Source: Acidobacteriota bacterium (lineage in GTDB: Bacteria; Acidobacteriota; Terriglobia; Terriglobales; Acidobacteriaceae). From it: 62,640 nucleotides of DNA. Below the pieces are notes generated by a model, which was not told the origin of the DNA, did not search any database, and worked only from the letters and a program-made list of their open reading frames with translations. Shown one piece after another: positions 17,401-24,979 of this stretch. The stretch is taken from positions 1-62,640 of the forward strand of contig QIAU01000193.1 in assembly GCA_003225055.1 (NCBI GenBank). Reading direction: 5' to 3'. Each line of letters starts with the position of its first letter. The stretch's first letter is position 1. The translations under genes and the position numbers were made by a program.

Positions 17401-17580
17401 GGTCTCGACGGTCTGAGCGCTAGCCCCGATGTAGGCGCTGGTCACTGACACTTGCGGAGGCGCCAGATTGGGGAATTGAGAGACGGGAAGCGTGGGAATG
17501 ACGACCGCGCCGGCCAGAATGATCATCAGCGCGCAGACCGTAGAAAAAACAGGACGCCGTATGAAAAAGTCGACGAACAT
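14470..17580 (-). CDS. RND efflux pump, inner-membrane permease (HAE1 family)
   Basis: A 1036-residue AcrB-like transporter that exports drugs or other amphiphiles by proton antiport. It begins with FIRRPVFSTVCALMIILAG, has the tandem Asp of span 4 in GLVVDDAIVVIENIERHL, two large periplasmic loops, the span-6 FFPGTTGILFRQFALTIA block, and in the second half the SKNAILIVEFA and LRPILMTSF motifs. The length and motif order match a complete HAE1 subunit. The membrane-fusion adaptor gene lies 194 bases upstream on the same strand. No outer-membrane TolC-like gene is next to them, so the pump must use one encoded elsewhere. Confidence 0.96.
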   Translation of the reverse strand: MFVDFFIRRPVFSTVCALMIILAGAVVIPTLPVSQFPNLAPPQVSVTSAYIGASAQTVETAVTQPLEQQINGAEGMKYITSSSSNDGFSQITATFDLNRDPDLAAVDIQNRVNTAQGRLPNAVKATGVIVTKSSNNFVFGAAVYSPDGRYDPLFMSNYLDVYVRDSLKRVPGVAEVFIFGERRYSMRLWLDPVRMAGRGLTADDAVNALEEQNVEVAAGSVGQPPIQAGQQFQISVRAVGRLTEPAQFDDIILKTNKDGTIVRLKDVGHAELGAEDYGSDLEYNGHESVGIGITQLSTANALEVDSRAIAELERLSKRFPPGMKYELAFDTTDAVGESIRDVLTTLIEAIALVILVIFIFLEDWRSTIIPSVTIPVSLIGTFAFVKLLGFSINTLTLFGITLATGLVVDDAIVVIENIERHLSEGEGDPSRAASAAMKEVTGAVIATSLVLVAVFVPVAFFPGTTGILFRQFALTIAFSISISAFNALTLSPALSALLLGRGFGSKNVFFRGVDRAVTGVTQGYQASLRRFLEYPALAILLFLTGLGLTYFVFVRVPKGFVPNEDQGWFIIAVQSPSGASIEYTKKIGEQVTAILEKTPEVESVFAVTGFSFSGNAPNRGIVFASLKPYSERRGEQHAAEAVVNRLRGPLFGVNGAFVIPFLPPAVQGLGEFGGFQFEVQDQGGHTLQELANVTGDVVRQGNGRKGLQGMFTGYTANDPQFLVTIDREKAKSLHVPLQQITDTLSVYMGSAYVNDFDFNNRSYRVYIQADKQFRSRAQDIAQFYVRSDTGAMIPLDNLVKITQTITPQVISHYNLFRSAEIDGAAAPGFSSGQAITTMEDLSKRVLPQGFSYEWTGLSLEELASGSTSLILFGLGTLVVYLTLSAQYESFVLPFIVLLAVPMAMLGALAAQWLRGLQNDVYCQIGLVMLVGLSSKNAILIVEFAEQLRERGMSIGDAAVRAARIRLRPILMTSFAFILGVVPLVVASGAGEAGRHSVGTTVFGGMIMSTILNLFFIPVLYLVTEEFRQRRGVRVGR

Positions 17581-17774
17581 GAATGTTTCAGGCTCTGCGC
17601 GTTAGGCTCTCGGCTTCAGGCTCTCGGCTCTTGGTCGCTCGCGGGCGACGCAGTCGACCATGAGCCGGAGAGCCCAGAACGAATCTTGGAACGGAGAGCC
17701 GATAAGGCAATAACCTAAAGATAACCGAAATCGGAGAGCCGAATTCCAAGAACCTAAAACCCAGAGCCTGGAGC
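17581..17774. repeat. low-complexity spacer built of repeated short words
   Basis: The spacer between adaptor and permease genes is made of repeats such as GGCTCTCGGC and their complements (GGAGAGCCG, CCGAGAGCC). Related words occur in several other spacers of the window, including 21515-21555, 28055-28090, 48252-48300 and 49796-49845. They can fold into weak hairpins within the operon mRNA. Confidence 0.5.
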
Positions 17775-18899
17775 CTAACTTTGCGGCGTTACCGGCATCC
17801 CGTCCACCAGGAACTGCGTGCCGGAAACAATAATTCGCTCTCCCGGCTTAATCCCCTCCAGCACGGGGTAGTCGTTGCCCACCATCGGTCCCACCCGCAG
17901 TGGCCGTTGTCGAGCTCTATAAGACCCGTCCTTGCCCGGCTCGGCCACAAACGCGAAGTACTGATCGCCAATCCGCGACACGGCCAGCACCGGCACCACT
18001 GGGGTTTGGCGCCGTCCCCAGATAATGCGCGCACGAATGAACTGCGCCGTCCGCAGCCGCTCGTTATTATTTCCAATCAGCGATTTCACCAGCACGGTCT
18101 GCGTGGTGTTATCCACCTGGGGAGAAATGAAGCTGATCCGGCTGCCGGTGATCACTTTGCCGTCGCTGTCCACAATCTGCACCGGCAATTTCACCTTCAA
18201 CTGCCCCGAGCGCTCTACCGGCACATAGACGTAAGCCTCAAGTGTGCCTGGCTTGTCGACGGTAGTCAGCATGGTAGTGGTGGTCACGCGATCGCCAACC
18301 CGCACCGGGATGTCGCCGACAATCCCGCCCCGCGGCGCATCGACTTTGTAATACTTCAACTGGACTTGCTGCTCGTGTACCTGCGCCTCGAGCGACTCCA
18401 CCTGAGCGTGGGCAGCTTCCAGAGCCGTTTTCGCCTGATCGAGTTCCTGCTTGCTGACAACCCCCGCCGCATACAACCCGCTGACCCGATCGTATTGCTG
18501 CTGCGCATACTTGAGGTTGGCTTCCTGCGCCGCCCGCGCATCCTGCTGGCTCTTAACGGTAGCTTGTTGCTTGGAAGGATCGATCTGCATCAACGGAGTA
18601 CCGGTCGCCACCTGCTCGCCGGAATGAACGTAGATGTCCGTGATCACGCCTTCCACCTGGGGCATGATTACGGCCGAGTCGCGCGATTTCAGCGTGGCTA
18701 CGTATTCGGTCGTGTCATCCACCGGGACATCCTCGGCGACTGCAACCTTCACCGCAATCGCCATGGGTCCCTGGGCGTGCGGATCGGACCCTTTGTTACA
18801 ACCTGGCGCGATTGAAATCAGGAGCAGGAAGAGAGGCCCTACCAGACGCGATTCACCCCAGATGCTTCGATGAATGACGTTTTGGCCAGCTTTCCGCAT
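17775..18899 (-). CDS. RND efflux pump periplasmic adaptor (membrane fusion protein)
   Basis: A 374-residue adaptor that links the RND permease to an outer-membrane channel. A hydrophobic N terminus ends in a lipobox-like APGC, so it is probably a lipoprotein. It has the split biotinyl-lipoyl domain (VEGVITDIYVHSGEQVATGT and, after the hairpin, VDAPRGGIVGDIPVRVGDRV), a long alpha-helical hairpin rich in Gln, Ala and Glu between them (about 105-175), and the beta-barrel and membrane-proximal domains (LRVGPMVGNDYPVLEGIKPG, then ERIIVSGTQFL). A GTG eight codons upstream could also serve as start. It is the first gene of the pump operon. Confidence 0.92.
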   Translation of the reverse strand: MRKAGQNVIHRSIWGESRLVGPLFLLLISIAPGCNKGSDPHAQGPMAIAVKVAVAEDVPVDDTTEYVATLKSRDSAVIMPQVEGVITDIYVHSGEQVATGTPLMQIDPSKQQATVKSQQDARAAQEANLKYAQQQYDRVSGLYAAGVVSKQELDQAKTALEAAHAQVESLEAQVHEQQVQLKYYKVDAPRGGIVGDIPVRVGDRVTTTTMLTTVDKPGTLEAYVYVPVERSGQLKVKLPVQIVDSDGKVITGSRISFISPQVDNTTQTVLVKSLIGNNNERLRTAQFIRARIIWGRRQTPVVPVLAVSRIGDQYFAFVAEPGKDGSYRARQRPLRVGPMVGNDYPVLEGIKPGERIIVSGTQFLVDGMPVTPQS

Positions 18900-18969
18900 T
18901 CTCGGTAAGCTATCACGCACCACCGGTCAGGTGCGAGAGAAAGGATGTGGACGGAACTGGGCAAGTACA

Positions 18970-19010
18970 AGTAAAGGAGAGTAAAGGAAGAGTAAAGGAA
19001 GAGTAAAGGA
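18970..19010 (+). repeat. four AGTAAAGGA direct repeats upstream of the efflux operon
   Basis: AGTAAAGGA occurs at 18970, 18980, 18991 and 19002, that is with a 10-11 base period. The array lies 70-110 bases before the adaptor start, where an activator or repressor of the pump might bind. Helical phasing of short direct repeats is typical of cooperative regulator sites such as Pho-box-like arrays. Which regulator would bind is unknown. Confidence 0.6.
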
Positions 19011-19041
19011 CGAGTGTGGGGAAGGTCTCTGACCCGTCTGT

Positions 19042-19058
19042 GCGGGTCGAAGACCCGC
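19042..19058. repeat. short REP-like hairpin GCGGGTC-GACCCGC
   Basis: A 7-bp perfect stem with a 3-base loop, followed by CTCTCACC. Related hairpins with a GACCCG(C/T)CTC.AC end occur at 28114-28142 and 62106-62125, all in spacers, which suggests a dispersed repeat family. Confidence 0.55.
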
Positions 19059-19080
19059 CTCTCACCGAAGAATAAGCCGG

Positions 19081-19188
19081 TTAACGCTTGCGGGGCTTGG
19101 TTGCGGCTGCGAGCCGGCGTTCTTCCCGCGCCACCCAGAGGTACAGGAAAACTGCGGCCAGAATCACTCCACCGATTACGAGCGCCAT
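19081..19188 (-). CDS. 35-residue single-span membrane protein
   Basis: A short ORF with a ribosome-binding site (GGAG, 5 bases before the ATG). The product is one hydrophobic helix (about residues 2-20, MALVIGGVILAAVFLYLWVA) followed by a basic tail rich in Arg and Lys, which would remain in the cytoplasm. It is upstream of the efflux operon on the same strand and could be a small regulatory subunit, but there is no direct evidence for that. Confidence 0.5.
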   Translation of the reverse strand: MALVIGGVILAAVFLYLWVAREERRLAAATKPRKR

Positions 19189-19347
19189 ACTAACTCCGAT
19201 GGAGCCTACTTTAGGATCGTTGCCTGACCATCTCAAGTAACCTAGGTACCGCCCCGTAATGCACTTTAGTGGTCCCGCGTGACCATCCGTGCCGATGGCC
19301 GACCTCTTCGGTGACCGTAGCTGACCAAACTGTTACATTGTCACGCT

Positions 19348-20379
19348 ATGAAGCCCGCACGCAGCTTTGCCAGCGACAACAATGCCGGAGTTCACCCTGC
19401 CGTCCTGCAAGCCATAGCGGCTGCCAACCAGGGCCACGTGGTCGGCTATGGCGACGATCCTTACACCGCCTCGGCGGTCGCTAAATTTCAGGAACATTTC
19501 GGTCCTGATACGGAGGTCTTCTTCGTCTTCAACGGCACCGCTGCCAACGTGCTCAGCCTCAGGGCGCTGACCGAGTCCTATCACGCAGTGATCTGCACCG
19601 AAGCCGCCCACATCTACAGCGATGAGTGTGGCGCTCCGGAGAAATTCACTGGCTGCAAGCTCATCCCCATCGCCGCCCCGGATGGCAAGTTAACAATCGA
19701 TGCCGTGGAGTCGGCGTATCACGGAATTGGAGATCAGCATCACGTCCAACCCAGAGTGATAGCCATCACCCAGGCGACCGAGATGGGCACCCTTTATAAA
19801 TCGGAAGAAATCAAGGCCCTGACACGCTTTGCCCACGATCATGACATGTTCGTGCACATGGACGGCGCACGCATCGCCAATGCTGCGGCCAGCCTCGGCC
19901 AGACGCTCAAGCAGGCCACCGGCGACCTCGGCATTGATGTGTTGTCCTTCGGAGGAACCAAGAACGGCCTGATGGCAGGCGAGGCCGTGATCTTCTTTAA
20001 TAAGAGCCTGGCTGAGGATTTCCTCTATATCCGCAAACAGGGCATGCAACTGGCCTCCAAAATGCGCTTCATCGCCACTCAACTCGAGACCTTGCTCGCC
20101 GGCGATCTCTGGCTGAAGAACGCGCGCCACGCCAATCAGATGGCAAAGCTCCTGGAAAAAGAAATCAGCCAGATTCCAGCAATTGAGATCGTCTATCCGG
20201 TCGAGGCAAACGGAGTTTTCGCCCGCATCCCGCAAGCGGCCATCGCCAAAATCCAGAAGTGCTATTTCTTTTACGTGTGGAACGAGGAACAATCCGTTGT
20301 GCGCTGGATGTGCTCGTTCGATACGACGGAAGAGGACGTGAGTCAGTTTGCAGCCTTTGTTGCTAAGAGCGTAACTTGA
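19348..20379 (+). CDS. ltaE: low-specificity threonine aldolase (beta-eliminating lyase family)
   Basis: A 343-residue PLP enzyme that cleaves L-threonine or allo-threonine to glycine and acetaldehyde. It starts with FASDNNAGVHPAVLQAI, has the GYGDDPYTASAV region, FNGTAANVLSLRAL for cofactor phosphate binding, the cofactor-pairing Asp in VHMDGARIANAAASLG, and the Schiff-base Lys205 in SFGGTKNGLM. Length and motif order match the family. Close homologues include tyrosine/phenylserine aldolases, so the exact substrate is open. The gene is monocistronic and divergent from the small membrane gene and efflux operon. Confidence 0.9.
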   Translation: MKPARSFASDNNAGVHPAVLQAIAAANQGHVVGYGDDPYTASAVAKFQEHFGPDTEVFFVFNGTAANVLSLRALTESYHAVICTEAAHIYSDECGAPEKFTGCKLIPIAAPDGKLTIDAVESAYHGIGDQHHVQPRVIAITQATEMGTLYKSEEIKALTRFAHDHDMFVHMDGARIANAAASLGQTLKQATGDLGIDVLSFGGTKNGLMAGEAVIFFNKSLAEDFLYIRKQGMQLASKMRFIATQLETLLAGDLWLKNARHANQMAKLLEKEISQIPAIEIVYPVEANGVFARIPQAAIAKIQKCYFFYVWNEEQSVVRWMCSFDTTEEDVSQFAAFVAKSVT

Positions 20380-20545
20380 GTGCGGCGAAGACCGTCGGTC
20401 CGGCAGGGCACAACTCCCCGCCTCGAACCAACTCTGACCGCGCCATTGCGTTTTGTGTTTTGTTCTGCTACTTTCTCGGCATTCGCACCACCATCACCAG
20501 GTCTGCTCGGTTTGATGCGCGAGGTTGCGTGTCCGGGAGAAGCTG

Positions 20546-21211
20546 ATGAAGCGTAAGTGGCTCAAGCTCGCCTTAGTGTCTGCAATAGGGCTCTGCCTTA
20601 TACGCCTTGCTGGTTGTGCGCGCGACCAGCAGTTGGTATCGATTACCGTAATCCCCAACACTGAAACTTTTGGTGCCGCAAACATCCCGGTGGCGGCGGA
20701 TGCGGGCCTGAGCGTCCAACTCAGGGCACTGGGTAACTACATTCATCCGCCAGTCACCAAGGACATCACGAACGCGGTTACGTGGGCATCCAACGATGCC
20801 CAGATGGTCACCGTCACGCCGGGGGGCCTTCTCGCCGCTGCGGGGAATGCTTGCGGATCAAGTATCGTTTCAGCGACCGTCACAACCAGTACGTCAGGCG
20901 CCATCGTGACCGGCTCCATGACAGCCAACGTCGTGTGTTTCACTGGGACAGGCGGAGGTGGCGGAGGTCCGATACTCACAGTAGTTTTTCAGGGCGTTGG
21001 GTCAGGAACCGTAATCAGCACACCTCCAGGGATTAACTGCACGTCGACCTGCAGCGCAACTTTTACCAGTGGCACCGCTGTCAACGTTACGGCGGCGCCC
21101 AACACAGGGTCGACCTTTGGAAGCTGGACAGGCTGCGACTCCTTCAGTGGGCAGACCTGTATGATCAACAGCTTGACCGCTGATCATACGGTGACGGTCG
21201 CGTTTAACTAG
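20546..21211 (+). CDS. lipoprotein with Ig-like and glycine-linker domains
   Basis: A 221-residue exported protein. Residues 1-24 form a lipoprotein signal with lipobox LAGC. The next part (about 30-135) reads as a bacterial Ig-like BIG2 domain (ITVIPN..., NAVTWASNDAQMVTVTPGGL). A run of glycines follows, and then an InlB B-repeat-like domain (GSGTVISTPPGINCTSTCSA ... GSTFGSWTGCDSFSGQTC ... TVAFN), where the paired Cys may form disulfides. Such proteins are surface-exposed; a role in adhesion or wall binding is inference. The ATG at 20546 is preceded by GGGAGAAG. Confidence 0.75.
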   Translation: MKRKWLKLALVSAIGLCLIRLAGCARDQQLVSITVIPNTETFGAANIPVAADAGLSVQLRALGNYIHPPVTKDITNAVTWASNDAQMVTVTPGGLLAAAGNACGSSIVSATVTTSTSGAIVTGSMTANVVCFTGTGGGGGGPILTVVFQGVGSGTVISTPPGINCTSTCSATFTSGTAVNVTAAPNTGSTFGSWTGCDSFSGQTCMINSLTADHTVTVAFN

Positions 21212-21558
21212 GGGTGTAGCTCTCCGAGAGCGGGCGGAGTGCGCCCGGCGTGTTGTCCGCCCTAGCCTTCTTCTAACAGCTTCCCCAGAGTGGGCTTGTG
21301 CTTTTCCCGCCTAGCTTTCTTTTTCCTGTTCGGAACCGCGCGAGTCGGGGGAGGACTTCCCACCTGCTCCCGCGCCGCTGCCTTCACGGCCTTCACCGCC
21401 CGAAACGCGTTTGACTTCTTTCGCTTTGGCAAGGGTTTGTACTCACTGTTCGGGACAAACCAAACAGCAACGCCGGACTGAGCTCGTCAATTATGCAATA
21501 ATCGGCTCTGTACAGCTTGAAGGCTAAGAGCTAAAGGCCAGTAGCTAAAAGCTGCCTT

Positions 21559-21834
21559 ATGGAAGAGCGCGATTTCTTCGACGAGCGCCAGGAAAAGAAG
21601 ACAGCCACCCTGAGCTGTCCTCACTGCCAGCAATCTGCCGAATACGAGCTGCTTTGGCTGGTGCGTACCAAGAAAAAGCAGCTGCTCGGCCGCGCCGACG
21701 AGCGTGACCGCGCCCGTTTCGCCAAAGCCCGTTCCTACATGCTCCGCAAAGACGACATGATGATGTGCAAGAACCTGCGTTGCCGCAAGCGCTTCGAAGT
21801 CTCCGGCGTGCAGTCGGTAGCCTTTCTCGACTAG
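21559..21834 (+). CDS. small zinc-ribbon protein
   Basis: A 91-residue protein with CPHCQQSAEYE near residue 20 and MCKNLRCRKRFEV near residue 70, two CxxC-like pairs separated by a charged helix. Together they can bind one zinc ion. The type is familiar from Acidobacteria but uncharacterised. It lies upstream of etfB with a 95-base spacer and on the same strand. A role in nucleic-acid or protein binding is possible. Confidence 0.6.
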   Translation: MEERDFFDERQEKKTATLSCPHCQQSAEYELLWLVRTKKKQLLGRADERDRARFAKARSYMLRKDDMMMCKNLRCRKRFEVSGVQSVAFLD

Positions 21835-21929
21835 CGAGGGTTCCCTCTAATCCGGTTACTCATTTATACTGATTTGTTTATCCCACAACTGCCGAACCAA
21901 TCCGTAGGTCTGGGCCAAGGAGTGTCCCG

Positions 21930-22700
21930 GTGAAAATCCTAGTCTGCATGAAGCAAGTCCCGCAGAAGGACGCGCCCCTCGAGCTCAATGAAACCGGCAC
22001 CTGGATTCGGGAAGACGTCTCCTACGAGGTCAATGAGCCCGACGCCTACGCCCTTGAGGAGGCCCTGCGGCAGAAAGAAAAACACGGCGGAGAAGTGGTT
22101 GTGATCACCGCTGGCCCGGCCCGGGCCGCCCAAGTTTTGCGTGAGGCCCTCGCCAAGGGCGCCGATCGCGCGATCCACCTGGAAGACCATGCTTTCGTCG
22201 GGTTGGACCCATTCAACACCGCGCAAGCCTTCTTTGCGGCCATTAAAGATGAGAAGTTTGACCTGATTTTCACCGGCCTGCAGTCGGACGACTACGGGTA
22301 CGCCCAGACCGGCGTGATTCTGGCCGAACTGCTGGGCTGGCCGCATGCGACCATCATCATGCAGATCGAGAAGAGCGACTCCGGCATTCGCGTCAAGCGC
22401 GAGCTGGAAGCCGGCTACTTCCAGTTTGTAGATATTCCGCTCCCGGCCGTTTTAACTATCCAGTCCGGCATCAACAAGCTGCGCTACGCAACCCTGATCG
22501 GCATCAAGCAAGCCAAGAACAAGCCACTGCGCAAAGTGATCATGCCGGAAGTGCAGTCCGCGATAGGGGGGAACCTGCAAAAAATCGAGCGCCTCTACGT
22601 TCCGCAAAAAGCCAAGAACACGGAAATCATTGAAGGTCCACCCGGAGAAGTAGCTAAGAAATTGGTCGACAAGCTGCGCAATGAGGTCAGAGTTCTGTAG
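21930..22700 (+). CDS. etfB: electron transfer flavoprotein beta subunit
   Basis: The 256-residue small subunit of the heterodimeric flavoprotein that carries electrons from acyl-CoA and other dehydrogenases to the ETF-quinone oxidoreductase. It starts MKILVCMKQVPQKDAPLELN, has the AMP-binding part (GLQSDDYGYAQTGVILAELL) and the signature VKRELEAGYFQFVDIPLPAV. Translation starts at GTG 21930, supported by AAGGAG seven bases before. EtfA is encoded 0.84 kb downstream, separated by two small membrane-protein genes, an unusual arrangement. Confidence 0.95.
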   Translation: MKILVCMKQVPQKDAPLELNETGTWIREDVSYEVNEPDAYALEEALRQKEKHGGEVVVITAGPARAAQVLREALAKGADRAIHLEDHAFVGLDPFNTAQAFFAAIKDEKFDLIFTGLQSDDYGYAQTGVILAELLGWPHATIIMQIEKSDSGIRVKRELEAGYFQFVDIPLPAVLTIQSGINKLRYATLIGIKQAKNKPLRKVIMPEVQSAIGGNLQKIERLYVPQKAKNTEIIEGPPGEVAKKLVDKLRNEVRVL

Positions 22701-22841
22701 CTCGGGCTCATGAGTCGGATTCGTATCCGGGCGTGACTTTAGTCGCGCCGTCATTTCGCTTAATTATGAACGGCTTCAGGCGCTGAGTTCGTTAGCCAAG
22801 ACGGTGTACCCGGACTGTCTGCCAGGCATCTCAAGAAGGCT

Positions 22842-23162
22842 ATGCCAGACATTCCGCAGCCACGAATTCAGCAGGAAACCGCGCTCCTGGAGCGGCAGCG
22901 CCAGGCCGGGGTCATAATCACAGTCGGCAAGGTGCTGCTCTGGATGGACCTGATTCTGGCCTGTTTCGTTTATGTGGGGCTGAAGTCCGGCTCTCACTTT
23001 TTCTTGTGGTGGGTGATAGCCGAGGGCGTTCTGGGGTTTGCTCTGTTAGGAGCCGGCTCGCAGAAAAGGTCGGAGGCCAACCGCAGATTGGCAGAACTCT
23101 CGCCCACGGTTGGGGACCAGGACCTGCCCGACGAAGCCGAGCAGCAGCGCCGGGCCAGCTGA
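22842..23162 (+). CDS. small two-span membrane protein between etfB and etfA
   Basis: A 106-residue protein with a charged N terminus (about 1-22), two hydrophobic helices (about 24-48 and 53-72) joined by a short polar turn, and an acidic-basic tail. No family was recognised. Its position inside the etf cluster, on the same strand, suggests a link to electron transfer at the membrane, but this is inference from location only. The following gene is also a small membrane protein and is broken. Confidence 0.6.
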   Translation: MPDIPQPRIQQETALLERQRQAGVIITVGKVLLWMDLILACFVYVGLKSGSHFFLWWVIAEGVLGFALLGAGSQKRSEANRRLAELSPTVGDQDLPDEAEQQRRAS

Positions 23163-23242
23163 TGGTTATTCGTCACTGAAACAGGCGGTTCCGCCATTCA
23201 TACGGTATGCCAAAGGGGCTGTGCGCGCCCCGGGAGGCAGGT

Positions 23243-23457
23243 ATGGCGGAGATGGAAAAGTCCGAGACCAGCTTCAGCCGGCTTTTTATCGGGCCGGCGG
23301 TGCTGGTGGCAGATTTGCCGGTGGTCTTTTTTTGCCATCGGCGTTTAAAGTCGGGCGGCACGGGCTGTTTATTTCCATCATCGGCGAGCTCGCGCTGCTC
23401 GGGCTGGTATTGATGATCACCGGCTTCAGCATGCGCCGGAACCGGACCGAAGAATGA
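23243..23457 (+). pseudogene. small membrane protein gene with frameshifts at a T7 tract
   Basis: An excellent ribosome-binding site (GGGAGGCAG) precedes MAEMEKSETSFSRLFIGPAV and LVADLPVVFF. At a run of seven T (about 23326-23332) the frame must change to read FFAIGV, and some 15 bases later again for KVGRHGLFISIIGELALLGL and VLMITGFSMRRNR, which ends at 23457. The restored protein has about 70 residues and two spans. Either the gene is disabled, or the T-tract is a sequencing error or slippage site. It precedes etfA by 80 bases. Confidence 0.6.
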
Positions 23458-23537
23458 TTTTTTAGGTTGAGCGTCACGTCTTCAGAGAACCGAGAACTTA
23501 TCCTGAGACCTGAGACCGGACACCTGAGACCCAAATC

Positions 23538-24533
23538 ATGGCAGACACAATCCTGGTAGTCGTCGAGCAACGCGAGGGCAAATTCAACCGCGTCTCCTGG
23601 GAGACGCTTACCGCCGGCCAAGCGCTGGCGGCCGACACCGGCTGGGCTCTCGAAGCCGCAGTTGTCGGCGGCAGAGTGGAAAGTTTTGCCGGCGAAGTCG
23701 CGGGCAAGAAGGTTTCCAAGGTGTACGCGATCGAGTCAGCCAACCTCGAACCTTACACGCCTGACGCCTTCGTCGCCGCGCTCAAGCAGTTCCTCTCATC
23801 CCGTCTACCGAAGCTGGTGCTGATGCCCCACACTTACCAGGTGCGCGATTTCGTTCCCAAGCTGGCCACGGCCATGGGACGCACGGCCATCAGCGACTGC
23901 ATCGGATATAAAAAGGACGGGGGAAAGCTCGTATTCACCCGCCAGATGTTCCAGGGCAAGCTGGCCGCCGACGTGAGCTTTACCTGCGACGCCCCCTGGT
24001 TCGTCACCGTCCAGAACGGCGCGTTTCGCGGCGACAAGGTTGAAGCCGGTGCCAGTGCCGCTCCCGTGGAGATGGTCAAGTCCGAAATTCCCGACGGGAT
24101 CATCCGCAACAAGCCACAGGAAGTCTTCAAAGAAGCCAAGCAAGCGGTTGACCTGACACAAGCCGAAATTATCGTCGCCGTGGGCCGCGGCATTAAAGAG
24201 CAGAAGAACATTGATCTCGCCAAGCAGCTTGCCGATGCCATCGGCGGAGAAATTGCCGCGTCGCGTCCGATCTGCGATTCAGGCTGGTTGCCTATGGACC
24301 GCCAGATTGGGTCCTCAGGCCAAACAGTGGCTCCCAAGCTGTATCTGGCGCTGGGAATCAGCGGTGCCATTCAACATATCGTCGGCATGAAGGGCTCGCG
24401 CACCATCGTGGCGGTCAACAAAGACTCTGCAGCACCCATCTTCGAAATAGCCGATTACGCGGTCGTGGGCAATTTGTTCGACATCGTGCCGCCACTCATT
24501 GAGGAAGTGAAGAAGGCGAAAGCGGGCGCGTAA
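23538..24533 (+). CDS. etfA: electron transfer flavoprotein alpha subunit
   Basis: The 331-residue FAD-carrying large subunit of ETF. The N-terminal domain (ILVVVEQREGKFNRVSWETL) resembles the beta subunit fold. The C-terminal FAD domain has VAVGRGIKEQKN, GGEIAASRPICDSGWLPMDR, QIGSSGQTVAPKLYLALGIS, and GAIQHIVGMKGS...VAVNKD, the classic alpha-subunit signature with the Arg and Ser/Thr that hold FAD. Together with EtfB and the quinone oxidoreductase encoded downstream it completes the route from beta-oxidation to the quinone pool. Confidence 0.95.
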   Translation: MADTILVVVEQREGKFNRVSWETLTAGQALAADTGWALEAAVVGGRVESFAGEVAGKKVSKVYAIESANLEPYTPDAFVAALKQFLSSRLPKLVLMPHTYQVRDFVPKLATAMGRTAISDCIGYKKDGGKLVFTRQMFQGKLAADVSFTCDAPWFVTVQNGAFRGDKVEAGASAAPVEMVKSEIPDGIIRNKPQEVFKEAKQAVDLTQAEIIVAVGRGIKEQKNIDLAKQLADAIGGEIAASRPICDSGWLPMDRQIGSSGQTVAPKLYLALGISGAIQHIVGMKGSRTIVAVNKDSAAPIFEIADYAVVGNLFDIVPPLIEEVKKAKAGA

Positions 24534-24813
24534 CTTCCCGAGCGCTTTTACGAGTGTCCTGATGCTCGCAAAACAGCCCAGCCGACGGAGGGCGGAACGC
24601 CGTACAATGAGTGCTGCAGGAGCCGAGCCGCCAAGAAAGTTTTGAATAAGAATGCAAAAAAACGACGCGGCGCTCCAGAATCGGGTACTCTTGCCGGCCT
24701 TCGCTCTCGGGTGAAGCGAATCCGCAGGTAAGCGGCGGGAGCGGATCCACAAGAGGGTTGGCGTATTGCCGGCCGAGCGCCGACCTCATTCGTGAAGACA
24801 GAGAACGCTGACC

Positions 24814-24979
24814 TTGCCCCATGTCATCGACGCCAGTGTCATAGTGAAGTGGTTTCTACCTGAACCCGATAGCGATCGTGGTGACGGGCTGCCATTTCGT
24901 GACAGCCGATCAAGTCCTGGTAACCAAGCTGAGCATTGCAATGCCCTTTATCAGGCATGTCTCGAGCATTGACCTGTGA
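24814..24979 (+). pseudogene. vapC-like PIN-domain toxin gene with internal deletion
   Basis: Two ends of a PIN-domain protein sit next to each other. The first part reads VIDASVIVKWFLPEPDSDR, the N terminus of VapC with its first metal-binding Asp. About ten codons later, in a frame one base off, the sequence reads FVTADQVLVTKLSIAMPFIR, the C terminus with the last conserved Asp. The central 80-90 residues are missing, so this is a deletion remnant. No vapB antitoxin is recognisable upstream. The remnant ends a few bases into the start of the next gene. Confidence 0.65.

Noticed and set aside
17781-18815. 344-codon open frame antisense to the efflux adaptor gene
   Set aside because: No domain, odd composition; the minus-strand adaptor is complete and well supported.
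21262-21480. Minus-strand basic open frame ending KPTLGKLLEEG
   Set aside because: The end looks protein-like, but no ATG/GTG with ribosome-binding site is in frame near the beginning and no family was recognised.
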